DNA of 64,000 nucleotides, from the NCBI RefSeq assembly GCF_017968885.1, contig NZ_CP072913.1, positions 4,200,001 to 4,264,000 of the forward strand. Reading direction: 5' to 3'. Positions 35,299 to 45,306 of the stretch are shown piece after piece. How positions within the stretch are numbered: the stretch's first letter is position 1; the number at the start of each line of letters is the position of its first letter. A program made the position numbers and the translations under genes. The notes under the pieces are model-generated. The model worked only from the letters and a program-made list of their open reading frames with translations. It was not told the DNA's origin and made no database searches. This stretch comes from Pseudomonas sp. Tri1 (GTDB lineage Bacteria; Pseudomonadota; Gammaproteobacteria; Pseudomonadales; Pseudomonadaceae).

Positions 35299-36936
35299 CT
35301 AAATCACACCGGCACGGAGGCGGTAACTGCCATCCGCACGTTTCTCCAAGGGGCTGGCCGCTGCGAGCAGCCGGCGGGTATAGGGATGTTGTGGGGTGTC
35401 GAAAATGGCGTCACGCGGCCCCATTTCAACCACCTCGCCCTGGTTCATCACCGCCACGCGATGAGCGATGCGCTCCACTGCCGACAAGTCGTGGGAGATG
35501 AACAGGCAGGCGAACCCGTATTGGCGTTGCAAGCGCTCGAACAATTCAAGAATCTGCTTTTGAATGGTCATGTCCAACGCCGAAATCGGCTCATCGGCAA
35601 TCACCAGCTTGGGCCGCCTGACCAGCGCCCGGCCAATTGCCACGCGCTGGCGCTGGCCACCGGAGAGTTGATGGGCAAAGCGCTCACGGAACTGCTCGGG
35701 CAAGCCAACGTCAACCAGGGTCTCGGTGACCCGCTGACGTTTTTGCGCGGCCGTCAGCCCCGGCTCATGGCGCAGCGGCTCGGCAATGATCTGGCCGACG
35801 GTCATGCGTGGATCAAGGGAAGAATACGGGTCCTGGAAAATCATCTGGCATTGCAGGCGGTGTGCACGGTTGGCGGCCTTGAGGATATCCACGCCCTGGA
35901 ACAGGATGGCCCCGGCACATGGCGTGACCAACCCGACCACTGCACGCCCAAGGGTGGTTTTGCCCGAACCGCTGCCACCGACCAAGGCCAAAGTCTCGCC
36001 CGGTGCAATGCTCAGGTTCACCGAATGCACCACACGCTTGGGTACGCTGCGCCCCCAGAAACTGCGCGGCCCCGGGTGTTCGATGCACACATCCCGGACC
36101 TGCAACAACGCGTTGTCGGCAGCCGGCAATGGCACCAGCTCGCCGCGCCGTGGCAACGCCTCAAGCAACTGCCGGGTGTAGTCGGCCTTCGGTGCGAACA
36201 GGATGTCTTCGATACGCCCCTGCTCCACCGCCTTGCCCGCACGCATCACCACCACCTTGTGGGCATAACGCGCCACCAGGGACAGGTCGTGGCTAATGAA
36301 CAGAATCGCGGTGCCTTGCTCGCGCGTCAACTCCAGCATCAACTCGATCACGTCCAGTTGTGCCAGGCAATCGAGCGCCGTGGTTGGCTCGTCAGCGATC
36401 AGCAGCGCCGGACGCAGCAACATCACCGAGGCCAGCATGATCCGTTGGCGCATGCCGCCGGAGAACTGGTGCGGGTAGGACCCCAGGCATTTCTCGGCAT
36501 CCTTGATACCGATGCGTTGTAGCATGGCACTGCAGCGCTCGTGGATCGTCGCCGCATCCAGCGCGGTATGCAGTTTGAGCGCCTCGCTCATCTGCCGGCC
36601 AATCGTCAGCGCGGGGTTGAGCGAGACCATGGGTTCCTGGAACACCATGCCGATCCGCGCACCGCGCACTGCACGCATCGCCTTGGCATTGCCGCTGTCC
36701 AGCGGTTCGCCCTGGAAGGTGATGCGTCCACCACACACCCGCATCGGTGCCGGCAACAAGCCAATGGCAGCGCGTGCGGCCATGGTCTTGCCGCTGCCCG
36801 ATTCGCCGACCAGCGCGACGATCTCGCCGGGGGCCATGGTGAAGCTGAAATCATCGACGGCCAGCGGGCCGTCTGCACCGACGCGAATCTGTAGATTTTC
36901 AACGGCCAGTAATGGGACTGGAACGCTCATGCTCAT
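35299..36936 (-). CDS. Dipeptide-type ABC transporter, double ATP-binding protein
   Basis: A 545-residue protein with two nucleotide-binding domains equal to fused DppD and DppF. The first has Walker A GESGSGKT, signature FSGGMRQRI and LLIADEPTTALD. The second has GGSGSGKTT, LSGGQRQRV and LVIADEPISALD, each followed by an ISHDLS switch. This fused form is common in Pseudomonas peptide and nickel importers. Its start overlaps the stop of the permease gene by four bases. Confidence 0.93.
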   Translation of the reverse strand: MSMSVPVPLLAVENLQIRVGADGPLAVDDFSFTMAPGEIVALVGESGSGKTMAARAAIGLLPAPMRVCGGRITFQGEPLDSGNAKAMRAVRGARIGMVFQEPMVSLNPALTIGRQMSEALKLHTALDAATIHERCSAMLQRIGIKDAEKCLGSYPHQFSGGMRQRIMLASVMLLRPALLIADEPTTALDCLAQLDVIELMLELTREQGTAILFISHDLSLVARYAHKVVVMRAGKAVEQGRIEDILFAPKADYTRQLLEALPRRGELVPLPAADNALLQVRDVCIEHPGPRSFWGRSVPKRVVHSVNLSIAPGETLALVGGSGSGKTTLGRAVVGLVTPCAGAILFQGVDILKAANRAHRLQCQMIFQDPYSSLDPRMTVGQIIAEPLRHEPGLTAAQKRQRVTETLVDVGLPEQFRERFAHQLSGGQRQRVAIGRALVRRPKLVIADEPISALDMTIQKQILELFERLQRQYGFACLFISHDLSAVERIAHRVAVMNQGEVVEMGPRDAIFDTPQHPYTRRLLAAASPLEKRADGSYRLRAGVI

Positions 36937-37802
36937 TTCCTCATGCGCGGGTCGAGACGATCACGCAAGGCATCGCCGAACAGATTGATAGCCAGCAGCG
37001 TCAGGCTGATAAAAATGCCCGGGAAGATCCCCAGCCACGGCGCCGTCGAGATGTAGGTGCGGCTCGCCGAGAGCATGCTGCCCCAGGACGCGGCCGGCGG
37101 CGGAACGCCCAGACCCAGGAAGCTCAGCGCACTCTCCGAGAGCAACGCCCAGCCGAACATGCTCGTGCCCAACACACACAGCGGCGCCAGGCAGTTGGGA
37201 GTGATATGACGGAACATGGTGTACAGCTCGGAGTTGCCGATCACCCGAGAGGCCTCGATAAACTCCAGCTCACGCAACGACAACACGCTGCCCCGCACTA
37301 CCCGCACCACTGACGGGGTATAGGCAATGCCCAAGGCGAGCACGATGCCGTACTGGCTTGCGCCAATGATTGCCATGATGCCCAAGGCCATGAGAATGCC
37401 CGGAAACGCCAGCAGAGCATCGTTGAACATCATCAGCACGCGGTCGGTCCAGCCGCGCAGGTAACCGGCAAGCATACCTATTACCGTGCCGCAGATGACC
37501 GCCACGCTCACCGAGAGCAGGCTGATCCACAGGCTGGTGCGTGCACCGATGATCAATCGACTGGACACGTCACGACCGAATTCGTCGGTGCCCAGCCAGT
37601 GCACAGCATTTGGCGCGTGCAGGCGCGACAACAGGTCCAGCTTGAGCGGGTCATAAGGTGTCCACACCACGCCGAGCAACGCCAGCAATACCAGTGCCGC
37701 GAGTAAGCCGCCGCCGATCAACGCATTCAACGGCGGGTAACGCCAGGCACGTCGAGGCTGGGTATCCAGCCCTGTCGGCAAGGCAGGAGTCTTGAGGTTC
37801 AT
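36933..37802 (-). CDS. Dipeptide-type ABC transporter permease, DppC-like
   Basis: A 289-residue inner membrane protein with the DppC layout: a soluble N-terminus with PLNALIGGG, then WLGTDEFGRDVSSRLIIGAR and the EAA loop (EASRVIGNSELYTMFRHITPN). Six helices. It overlaps the neighbours on both sides by four bases. Confidence 0.93.
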   Translation of the reverse strand: MNLKTPALPTGLDTQPRRAWRYPPLNALIGGGLLAALVLLALLGVVWTPYDPLKLDLLSRLHAPNAVHWLGTDEFGRDVSSRLIIGARTSLWISLLSVSVAVICGTVIGMLAGYLRGWTDRVLMMFNDALLAFPGILMALGIMAIIGASQYGIVLALGIAYTPSVVRVVRGSVLSLRELEFIEASRVIGNSELYTMFRHITPNCLAPLCVLGTSMFGWALLSESALSFLGLGVPPPAASWGSMLSASRTYISTAPWLGIFPGIFISLTLLAINLFGDALRDRLDPRMRK

Positions 37803-38740
37803 AGCTTCACCCTAGGATCGAACAGCGGATACAACAGATCCACCAACAGGTTGACCAACACGTAGATGCAGGTGACCAGCAGCAGGCAACCCTGCAACAC
37901 CGGGTAGTCACGGGAGAAGATCGCATCGACCATCAAGCGGCCAATACCGGGCAAGGTGAATACGGTTTCCAGTACCGCAATGCCGCCGAGCAAATTGCCG
38001 AGAATCAGGCCAATCAAGGTCCAGGTGGGCGCAAACGCATTGCGCAGAGCGTGTTTCCACAGCACCGCCCCCTCCGACAACCCCTTGGCCCGGGCATGGG
38101 CGATGTACTCCAGGCGCAGCACTTCGATGGTGCTGGCCCGCGCCATTCGCGCAATGGCGCCGAACTCCACCAGGGTCAGGGTGATGATCGGCAGCACCAC
38201 ATAGGTCAACGCTTTCATCGGGTCGCTGGCAAAGCCGACGTAACCGATCACCGGCAACCAGCCGAGCTGAATGCCAAACACGTAGAGCAACAATAAGCCC
38301 AACCAGAAACTCGGCACCGACAGCAGCAACGTCGCCATAGCCACCAGGCCCAAGTCCAGCGCACTGTTTTGCTTCCAGGCCGCGAGCAAACCCACCGGTA
38401 CCGCGAGCAGGGTCGCCAGTAACACTGCGACGAGCACCACTGTGGCGCTGACGCTGAATCGTTCGATCAGCAACTCCAATACCGGCTGGCGGCTGCTGAT
38501 GGACATCCCGAGATCGCCACTGAGCACCGACTTTATCCAGATCAGGTACTGGGTCACCACCGAGTGGTCCAACCCAAGACTGCTGCGCATGTCGGCAAGG
38601 CTTTTCGGGTCGGCCATGTCGCCCAGCATCAACAACGCCGGGTCGCCGGGGATCAGGCGAATCAAGGCAAATACAATCACCGAGATCAACAGAAGGGTCG
38701 GCACCGCCATGCCGAGCCTGTGCAATATGAATCGAAACAT
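37799..38740 (-). CDS. Dipeptide-type ABC transporter permease, DppB-like
   Basis: A 313-residue inner membrane protein with the DppB start (MFRFILHRLG and IRLIPGDPALLMLGD) and the EAA loop (YIAHARAKGLSEGAVLWKHA). ATG 38740 is chosen because the family start begins there; the frame continues to 38785. The binding protein stop is 11 bases upstream. Confidence 0.93.
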   Translation of the reverse strand: MFRFILHRLGMAVPTLLLISVIVFALIRLIPGDPALLMLGDMADPKSLADMRSSLGLDHSVVTQYLIWIKSVLSGDLGMSISSRQPVLELLIERFSVSATVVLVAVLLATLLAVPVGLLAAWKQNSALDLGLVAMATLLLSVPSFWLGLLLLYVFGIQLGWLPVIGYVGFASDPMKALTYVVLPIITLTLVEFGAIARMARASTIEVLRLEYIAHARAKGLSEGAVLWKHALRNAFAPTWTLIGLILGNLLGGIAVLETVFTLPGIGRLMVDAIFSRDYPVLQGCLLLVTCIYVLVNLLVDLLYPLFDPRVKL

Positions 38741-38751
38741 AGCGGTACGCC

Positions 38752-40320
38752 TTACTTGGAAGTGTCGGCCAGCTTCACGCCCCACAGGCGCGGCTTGGCA
38801 ACGGGCCAGGAGCGATAACCTTCAACGCGCTTGCCCATGGCGCCGATGGCGGTACCGTTGTAGATGACGACCATCGGTACATCCTTGAGCATCAAGGTGT
38901 GTAGCTTGTCGAACAGCGGCTGGCGCTTGGCAGGGTCAACCTCACGCTGGGCCTCGCGCAATATTGCCAAGGCTTCGGGGTTGTCCCAGACCTTGCGCGG
39001 CTCCTTCTGTTTGTCGCCGATCACTGATTCGTAGCTCTGCGCCGCATCGAAACGCCCTGAATAGGAGAACGACATCATCTGGTAGCTGCCGGTCTGGTAG
39101 CGCTCCAGCTGCGTGCCCCACTCCAGGGTTTCCATCTCGATATTCAGCCCCGCCGCCTGAGTCATGGCCTGGCTGAGCAAACCCATGTCGAACATCTGCG
39201 GATAGCGCTTGTTGACCAGCATGCGGATTTTTTCGCCGCCGTAACCGGCCTCTTTCAACAGGCGCCGGGCCTCATCGAGGTTGTAGGTGTAGCCCTGGCG
39301 CGCAGTGTCGTCGTAGTACGGGCTGGCGGTGGGGATCACCGAGTTGTTGACCACCGACAAGCCATCGGACAAGGCCGCCACCATCTGTGCGTAATCCAGG
39401 GACAACGCCACCGCGCGACGAATGCGCACGTCCTTGAGCAACGGGTCACGGGTCTGAAACAGCAGGCCGCTGATGGTCATGATCGGGCTGACCTGGATCT
39501 GCAGATTCTTGACCTGCTTGAGCTGTGCGGCGTCCATCGCCGTCACGTCCGGCAGCAGGTCGACGCCACCCGAGAGCAGCGCGGCCTTGGCCGAGGCCGA
39601 ATCGGGAATCACCTCGAAACGCACCTTGTCGACAAACGCCTGCTTGTTGCCGGTGTACCCGTCCGCCTCGGCCTCGGCACGCGGTGTGTATCCCTTGAAA
39701 CGATCCAGTTCGACGTACTGGCCCTTCTGCCATTTGCCCAGGGTGAACGGCCCGGTGCCAATCGGTGCACGCCAACTGCCATCGGCGGCCAGGGAGTCCG
39801 GGTGCAGGATGCCGCTGCCGGCACAATCCGGGCGAGCCATCGCGGCGAGAAACAAGCCGTTGGCCTGGTCCAGCGTGAACACCACGGTTTTCGGGTCAGG
39901 GGTGGCGACGTCGACAATCTTGGCTGCGCCACGCCCGTCGAACTCCGCCAGGCAACGCCACTGGGTCTTGGGGTCCAGGTAGCGCTGCCAGGTCCATTGC
40001 ACATCCTTGGCCGTCAACAATTGGCCATTCTGGAAGTGCACGCCGTCTCGCAGGCTGAAGGTGTAGCGCAAGCCGTCCGGCGAGACAGCGACTGCACTGG
40101 CCAGCATCGGCGCGATGCTGGTGTCTTCGCGATACGCCACCAGCCCTTCGACGATATGCATCATCACCGCATCGGTATTGTCGTCACGGTTGACGCCCGG
40201 GTCGGTGCTGCGGATATCACCATTGAGACCAACGCTGATGACCTTGTCTTGCGCGACGGCCATGGAAAAGGTGCACGCCGACATCGCGACGGCCAGTGCC
40301 GTCTTTACGTAACTATTCAC
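38752..40320 (-). CDS. Peptide-type ABC transporter substrate-binding protein
   Basis: A 522-residue periplasmic protein of the SBP_bac_5 family. A signal peptide ends in FSMAVAQ. The mature part has GDIRSTDPGVNRDDN, FSLRDGVHFQNGQLLTAKDV and GTGPFTLGKW, all typical of oligopeptide or nickel-peptide binders. GTG at 40320 is chosen because GGAGTC lies before it and the signal peptide begins there. It heads the transporter genes; the esterase stop is 126 bases upstream. Confidence 0.92.
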   Translation of the reverse strand: MNSYVKTALAVAMSACTFSMAVAQDKVISVGLNGDIRSTDPGVNRDDNTDAVMMHIVEGLVAYREDTSIAPMLASAVAVSPDGLRYTFSLRDGVHFQNGQLLTAKDVQWTWQRYLDPKTQWRCLAEFDGRGAAKIVDVATPDPKTVVFTLDQANGLFLAAMARPDCAGSGILHPDSLAADGSWRAPIGTGPFTLGKWQKGQYVELDRFKGYTPRAEAEADGYTGNKQAFVDKVRFEVIPDSASAKAALLSGGVDLLPDVTAMDAAQLKQVKNLQIQVSPIMTISGLLFQTRDPLLKDVRIRRAVALSLDYAQMVAALSDGLSVVNNSVIPTASPYYDDTARQGYTYNLDEARRLLKEAGYGGEKIRMLVNKRYPQMFDMGLLSQAMTQAAGLNIEMETLEWGTQLERYQTGSYQMMSFSYSGRFDAAQSYESVIGDKQKEPRKVWDNPEALAILREAQREVDPAKRQPLFDKLHTLMLKDVPMVVIYNGTAIGAMGKRVEGYRSWPVAKPRLWGVKLADTSK

Positions 40321-40446
40321 GGGAGAAAGACTCCTTGAAGAAATTTTCCGGTCAGTGGCGGGGGCCAAGGCAGGACCGGCATCAGAATGAGTGAATCCTT
40401 GGTTATTGTTGTACGGCCTGTTCTGAGTGCATCTACCAGCGGTGTA

Positions 40447-41313
40447 TCAGCCGAGGCTGCGCTTGCGGCGCAATACCCTGGCGAAGAAATCCTGGGCAGC
40501 CGGCATGGCCTTGATGCCCTGGTGCGCAACGTTGGGCAACAGGTCGAAGTGCACTTGCACGCCGGCGGCTTCGAAACTCGCTTTCAAGCTGGCCAGGCGC
40601 TCCGGGCGCGTGCGTCCGGCAGCGTTGGCACCGGCCATGTAGTGTTTGCCCCCTTCGCGGTGGGTGATTTCCCAGGTTTCGAGGTCTGAATCGCCGACCA
40701 CCATGTGCACCGGCAGTTGCTGCAAGGCCTGCAGGTTCAACGGTTTGCCAAAGCGCGTCGCGAAGTCCCGCACGCCGACCCACCAGTCCTGCTCGAAATC
40801 CAGCAAGGTTACCGAGCCCGGCGCACCGATGGACGCCGCCCAGAGTTTCTCGGGGTGCAGGTAGCAGAACCGGTGGGTGAATTGTCCGCCACCGGAATAG
40901 CCGAACAGCGCAAAGGTATCGAAGCGACGATCGTAGCGCTTGCCGACGCTGGCGATCATGTCGAGCAATACTTGGTCGTAACGGATATCGCCCTCGACCA
41001 GTTGCTTGTAGCCATCGCCGTTGCTGTCACCCAGCACGCCGACCGGGAACAGTGGCGAGAGGATCACACAATCATTCCAGCGGCCAAACTCCGCGAAGCC
41101 ATTGCGATAAATCTCCATCGCACGGGTCGAGCCGTGCAGCGACACCACCAGATCCACTGGCCGGGAGCTGTCTTCAATGGTTTCGGGCACATAGAGGGTG
41201 TAGGCAAAACGGCTGTCCTCGTGATGCGAGTACACCGTGGTAGCGCCGAGGTGGTACACGTTTTTGGCCGCGCGCAAGGCCGCGTCGATGGGGTTGGTAT
41301 CTGGATTGCTCAT
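40447..41313 (-). CDS. Alpha/beta hydrolase, esterase-like
   Basis: A 288-residue cytoplasmic hydrolase. The nucleophile serine lies in GYSGGG, with an LHGS oxyanion stretch, and the histidine in LPNVAHQG. The N-terminal VVSLHGSTRAMEIYRNGF resembles polyhydroxybutyrate depolymerase-like and feruloyl-esterase-like hydrolases. It is the first gene of the run and divergent from the LysR gene with 131 bases between the starts. It may cut the ester or amide of the imported compound; the substrate is not known. Confidence 0.85.
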   Translation of the reverse strand: MSNPDTNPIDAALRAAKNVYHLGATTVYSHHEDSRFAYTLYVPETIEDSSRPVDLVVSLHGSTRAMEIYRNGFAEFGRWNDCVILSPLFPVGVLGDSNGDGYKQLVEGDIRYDQVLLDMIASVGKRYDRRFDTFALFGYSGGGQFTHRFCYLHPEKLWAASIGAPGSVTLLDFEQDWWVGVRDFATRFGKPLNLQALQQLPVHMVVGDSDLETWEITHREGGKHYMAGANAAGRTRPERLASLKASFEAAGVQVHFDLLPNVAHQGIKAMPAAQDFFARVLRRKRSLG

Positions 41314-41444
41314 GTGGAAAGTTCGCCGAATCAGTTCGGACTTGAGTATTGGCCGGGCGCTATAAAAAGAAAAACTAATTAAACTTTATCCAGAGCAAAC
41401 AAAACCTTTACGATCAAGTTCTACCCATGGCTGCGAGTTGACCC

Positions 41445-42323
41445 ATGAGCAACATTCGTTTTTTCAAGACGTTTATCGCCGTCGCCGAGTACGGCAGCTT
41501 TGCCGCCGCTGCCGACCGCGTGGCACTGACCAACGCCGCCGTCGGCCAACAAATGCGTGCGCTCGAAGAGGAAATGCGCCGGCCGCTGTTCGACCGCAGC
41601 CAGCGGCAAATCAAGCTGAGCCGCGATGGTGTGTTATTGCTGCCCAAGGCCAAGCGTCTGCTGGCGGACTACGAGCAAATGATCGCCGAAGCCCCCGACG
41701 GCGAGGCCATGGAGGGCGAAGTGTCGATCGGCGGCATTACCTCTGGCATGGGCCTGCTCGCCAATTGCCTGGTGCAACTGAAAAAACTACACCCCAAGAT
41801 ATCGGTCAACCTGATGACCGCCCGTTCCGATGAGGTGGTCAACCTGGTGCAGGCCGCCAAACTCGACGCCGCGCTGCTGATCGAGACTGCGCGGCAAAAC
41901 TTCGATGGCATGAGTTGGACCCTGCTCTACAACGAACCGATCGTCATGCTCGCCAATGCCACCCAGACCGCCGGCATCGACGACGCAGTGGAGTTGCTGA
42001 GAACCCAGCCGTTTATTCGCTACGACAGGTCCACGGCAGTGGGTCGCAAGGTGCAGTCGATCATCAAGAGTGAGTCGGTCGAACCGCTGGAGATCCTGGA
42101 ACTGAACTCGATCATCGGAATCGCCGACCTGGTGCGCCAGCAAGTCGGGGTGGCGATTGTGCCGCTGCTGAAAAATTTCGACTGGCACAAAGACCCAAGC
42201 CTGCGGGTGCTGCCATTGCCGGGCGACCTGGCAGTACGCCGGGTGGGGATATTGGAACAAGGCACCAAAAGTGCGATCACAGGGGAAATTCGCAAGTTGC
42301 TGATGTCGGCGGTGGCAACGTAA
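41445..42323 (+). CDS. LysR-family transcriptional regulator of the catabolic island
   Basis: A 292-residue regulator. The helix-turn-helix is at 1-60 (EYGSFAAAADRVALTNAAVG), with effector domain from about 90 (GEVSIGGITSGMGLLANC). It is divergent from the esterase and transporter genes, so it most likely controls them. The inducer is probably the imported compound or a breakdown product. Confidence 0.92.
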   Translation: MSNIRFFKTFIAVAEYGSFAAAADRVALTNAAVGQQMRALEEEMRRPLFDRSQRQIKLSRDGVLLLPKAKRLLADYEQMIAEAPDGEAMEGEVSIGGITSGMGLLANCLVQLKKLHPKISVNLMTARSDEVVNLVQAAKLDAALLIETARQNFDGMSWTLLYNEPIVMLANATQTAGIDDAVELLRTQPFIRYDRSTAVGRKVQSIIKSESVEPLEILELNSIIGIADLVRQQVGVAIVPLLKNFDWHKDPSLRVLPLPGDLAVRRVGILEQGTKSAITGEIRKLLMSAVAT

Positions 42324-42510
42324 TCCTTCCCTTAGCGCGGTTCATGGGTGTCCGTCATCAGGAAAGGCCGTGATTGGATGGCGGCCAGATGACAACTGCA
42401 AACCTTCCGGGTTTGTCTCTGGTCGTTTTCGATTTTGTAGTGTCGGGGTGGTCCAACTTTGCTTTGAATACTAGCCTTGCAAGTGTCCGCACAAGGAAGT
42501 CGAAAAAACC

Positions 42511-43188
42511 ATGACCGACCGCGAGCAACTCCATCGAGACGGCTACGCCCTGCTCCATCGAGCGATCCCGGCCGAGTGGCTGGAAGACCTGCGTGCCGTG
42601 TTCGATGCTGGTGTGAGGCCATCGGACCAGTGGCCAGTGCCGCGTGGCGTGGACTGGCGTTATTCGATGCTGGACGATGATGCGAAGGTTCAGGCTGTGT
42701 GTCGCCTGCCCCAGGTACTGGCGGTGGCGGGTGAGTTGATCGGGGAGCGGTTCTTTCTCTCGCAGGTGGAGGGGCGCGAGCCTCTTGCCGGTGGTGGCCA
42801 CCAACAGCTGCACCGCGATTTGTCGGCCCAACGGCCAGGCGACATCGCCATGGCCCTGGCTTTTTTTGACGACTATGGCCCCGAGAACGGCGCGACTCGT
42901 ATCGTCCCCGGGAGCCATCGCCCCGCGCTGGGAGAGCCGCTGTTCGACTTCAACGACGAGTCACGCTCAGTACAGCTTTCAGGCTACGCCGGTGACATCC
43001 TGCTGTTCGATGTCGACTTGGTGCATGCGGGCAGTGTGAACTCGATTGGCGCACGCCGTCGCTCGATTCTGATCGGCTATTTTTCGGAGTCGCTGTACGT
43101 CTCACACTTGGAAACCGTGGGGCTGCGTAATGTTCGTATGGATACGCGTGAGCGGTTCGAGCCTTTGGGTTTTGCCGTCCAGAGATAG
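42511..43188 (+). CDS. Phytanoyl-CoA dioxygenase-family Fe(II)/2-oxoglutarate oxygenase
   Basis: A 225-residue oxygenase. The iron ligands are His101 and Asp103 (QLHRDL) and His172 (DLVHAGS); RIVPGSH and the 2-oxoglutarate-binding Arg in the RRRSIL stretch complete the family pattern. Members hydroxylate or halogenate small molecules (ectoine, phytanoyl-CoA, syringolides). It stands alone, 187 bases after the LysR gene, so the substrate cannot be inferred. Confidence 0.85.
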   Translation: MTDREQLHRDGYALLHRAIPAEWLEDLRAVFDAGVRPSDQWPVPRGVDWRYSMLDDDAKVQAVCRLPQVLAVAGELIGERFFLSQVEGREPLAGGGHQQLHRDLSAQRPGDIAMALAFFDDYGPENGATRIVPGSHRPALGEPLFDFNDESRSVQLSGYAGDILLFDVDLVHAGSVNSIGARRRSILIGYFSESLYVSHLETVGLRNVRMDTRERFEPLGFAVQR

Positions 43189-43249
43189 CTCTTTTCAATT
43201 TCTGCCAGTCTGAAGGGGCAGCAGTCAGTCGATAGGGAGTTCGACCGGG

Positions 43250-43273
43250 ACTGCTTCCGGCCAGAAATGGCCA
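43250..43273. repeat. Short palindromic repeat, example copy
   Basis: ACTGCTTCCGGCCAGAAATGG with partial dyad symmetry centred on GGCC. About nine related copies were seen in gaps: near 17575, 22454, 28861, 29230, 29266, 43250, 45231, 46810 and 58298. Confidence 0.6.
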
Positions 43274-43347
43274 TTGATTAACCTTCCTCCCCCTCAAGGC
43301 CACCTTTAAATGCCAGAATCTCCCCACTGGATGTTTTGGAGACCACC

Positions 43348-45201
43348 ATGCTTCGCACGTTTGAAAAATGGCTCGACCCCTTCCCGCCGGACGAGGTTCC
43401 GCCACCGCCTGAAGGCTTGGCGCGATTTCTCTGGGCCTGCACGCGCGGCGCCCGCGGCTATATTCTCGCGCTGGCGCTGCTCAGCGCCGGTGTGTCGATT
43501 TACGAAGCCTGGCTGTTTTCTTTCCTCGGGCAGGTCGTGGACCTGCTGTCGACCTGGCAGGCCGGCGGCGATGCGGCGGTGCAGGAAAGCCGCGTGCTGT
43601 GGGGCATCGGCATCGTATTGCTGACCAGTATCGGGCTGGTCGCATTGCGCACGATGGTGCAGCACCAGATATTGGCAATCAACCTACCGTTGCGGCTGCG
43701 CTGGGATTTTCACCGGCTGATGCTGCGGCAAAGCCTTTCGTTCTTCTCCGATGAGTTCTCCGGCCGCGTCACCACCAAGGTGATGCAGACGGCGCTGTCG
43801 GTGCGCGAGGTGCTGTTCACCCTCATCGAGATCGCACCAGGAATCGGCGTTTACTTCATCGCGATCATCGCCCTGGCCGGCGGCTTCGACCTGAAGCTGA
43901 TGCTGCCTTTCATAGGCTGGGTCGCGTTGTTCGGTCTGGCCATGCGCTACTTCGTGCCCCGGCTGGGAAAAGTCGGCCAGGAACAGGCCAATGCGCGGTC
44001 ATCGATGACCGGCCGTATCTCCGATGCCTATACCAACATCACCACGGTAAAGCTGTTCTCGCACTCCAAACGCGAAGCCCACTTCGCCCGCGCTGCGATG
44101 GAGGATTTCAAGCAAACCGGCTTGCGCCAGATGCGCCTGGTCAGCCAATTCGAAATCGTCAACCAGGCACTGGTGGTCGCGTTGATCATGGGTGCAGGCG
44201 GTTATGCCCTGTGGCTGTGGCACCAGGGCGAAGTCGGCGCGGGTGCCGTTGCGGCGATTACCGCCATGGCGTTGCGCATCAATGGCATGTCGCACTGGAT
44301 CATGTGGCAAATGACCTCGCTGTTCGAGAACATCGGCACCGTGCAGGATGGCATGGCCACCTTGACCCGCGGCCCCAAGGTGCAGGACGCGCCGGACGCG
44401 AAGGTGCTGGTGACCACTGGCGGTGCGGTGACCTTCGACAATGTGAGCTTCAACTACAACGGCGAACGCCAGGTGCTCGACGGGCTGAGCCTGAGCATCC
44501 GCGCGGGGGAAAAAATTGGCCTGGTGGGTCGCTCCGGCGCCGGCAAATCCACGCTCATCAACCTGCTGTTACGCTTCTACGATGTGGACAAGGGAGAGAT
44601 TCGCATCGACGGGCAAAACATCGCGCACGTCACGCAGGACAGTCTGCGCAGCGCCATCGGCATGGTCACTCAGGATACTTCCCTGCTGCACCGGTCCATT
44701 CGCGACAACATCGCCTACGGTCGCCCCGACGCAACCGACGAGCAAATCCGCAGCGCCGCCATCAATGCCCAGGCCGATGGCTTCATCAGCCAACTGAGCG
44801 ACAAGCATGGCCATAGCGGCTACGACACCCTGGTCGGTGAGCGTGGTATCAAGCTGTCGGGCGGCCAGCGTCAACGCGTGGCGATTGCCCGCGTGATGCT
44901 CAAGAATGCCCCGATCCTGCTACTGGACGAGGCCACAAGCGCCCTGGATTCAGAAGTCGAAGTGGCCATCCAGGAAAGCCTCGATGACATGATGCAGGGC
45001 AAGACCGTGATTGCCATCGCCCATCGTCTATCCACGATTGCCGCCATGGACAGGCTCATCGTGATGGATGACGGGCGCATCATAGAACAAGGCACCCACA
45101 CGGAATTGCTGGGGAAGAACGGTACCTATGCGCGGTTGTGGCATCACCAGAGCGGCGGATTTCTGGGCGAGGATCAGGGCGTGGTTGAGGCGGTGGAATA
45201 G
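43348..45201 (+). CDS. ABC exporter, fused membrane and ATPase domains
   Basis: A 617-residue half-transporter of the MsbA/multidrug type. The membrane domain (about 30-350) has six helices and FFSDEFSGRVTTKVMQTA. The ATPase has Walker A GRSGAGKST, signature LSGGQRQRV, Walker B ILLLDEATSALDSE and the AHRLSTI switch. GGAG lies six bases before ATG 43348; a TTG twelve bases earlier is unlikely. It is alone, without an operon partner. The substrate is unknown; lipid, drug or peptide export are all possible. Confidence 0.92.
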   Translation: MLRTFEKWLDPFPPDEVPPPPEGLARFLWACTRGARGYILALALLSAGVSIYEAWLFSFLGQVVDLLSTWQAGGDAAVQESRVLWGIGIVLLTSIGLVALRTMVQHQILAINLPLRLRWDFHRLMLRQSLSFFSDEFSGRVTTKVMQTALSVREVLFTLIEIAPGIGVYFIAIIALAGGFDLKLMLPFIGWVALFGLAMRYFVPRLGKVGQEQANARSSMTGRISDAYTNITTVKLFSHSKREAHFARAAMEDFKQTGLRQMRLVSQFEIVNQALVVALIMGAGGYALWLWHQGEVGAGAVAAITAMALRINGMSHWIMWQMTSLFENIGTVQDGMATLTRGPKVQDAPDAKVLVTTGGAVTFDNVSFNYNGERQVLDGLSLSIRAGEKIGLVGRSGAGKSTLINLLLRFYDVDKGEIRIDGQNIAHVTQDSLRSAIGMVTQDTSLLHRSIRDNIAYGRPDATDEQIRSAAINAQADGFISQLSDKHGHSGYDTLVGERGIKLSGGQRQRVAIARVMLKNAPILLLDEATSALDSEVEVAIQESLDDMMQGKTVIAIAHRLSTIAAMDRLIVMDDGRIIEQGTHTELLGKNGTYARLWHHQSGGFLGEDQGVVEAVE

Positions 45202-45306
45202 GCGTGAGCGTGGGTGGTTTGGGGCGATCATTGGCCGCCCGAAGCAGCCCTTGATGCCTGTTTTTCGTCGGCCTATGTTATTGGCATTCATGGAGGATTT
45301 TGACTG

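Noticed and set aside
35263..36522. Plus-strand frame of 419 codons opposite the double ATPase gene
   Set aside because: Antisense shadow of a protein with intact Walker motifs; no ribosome site or recognisable domain.
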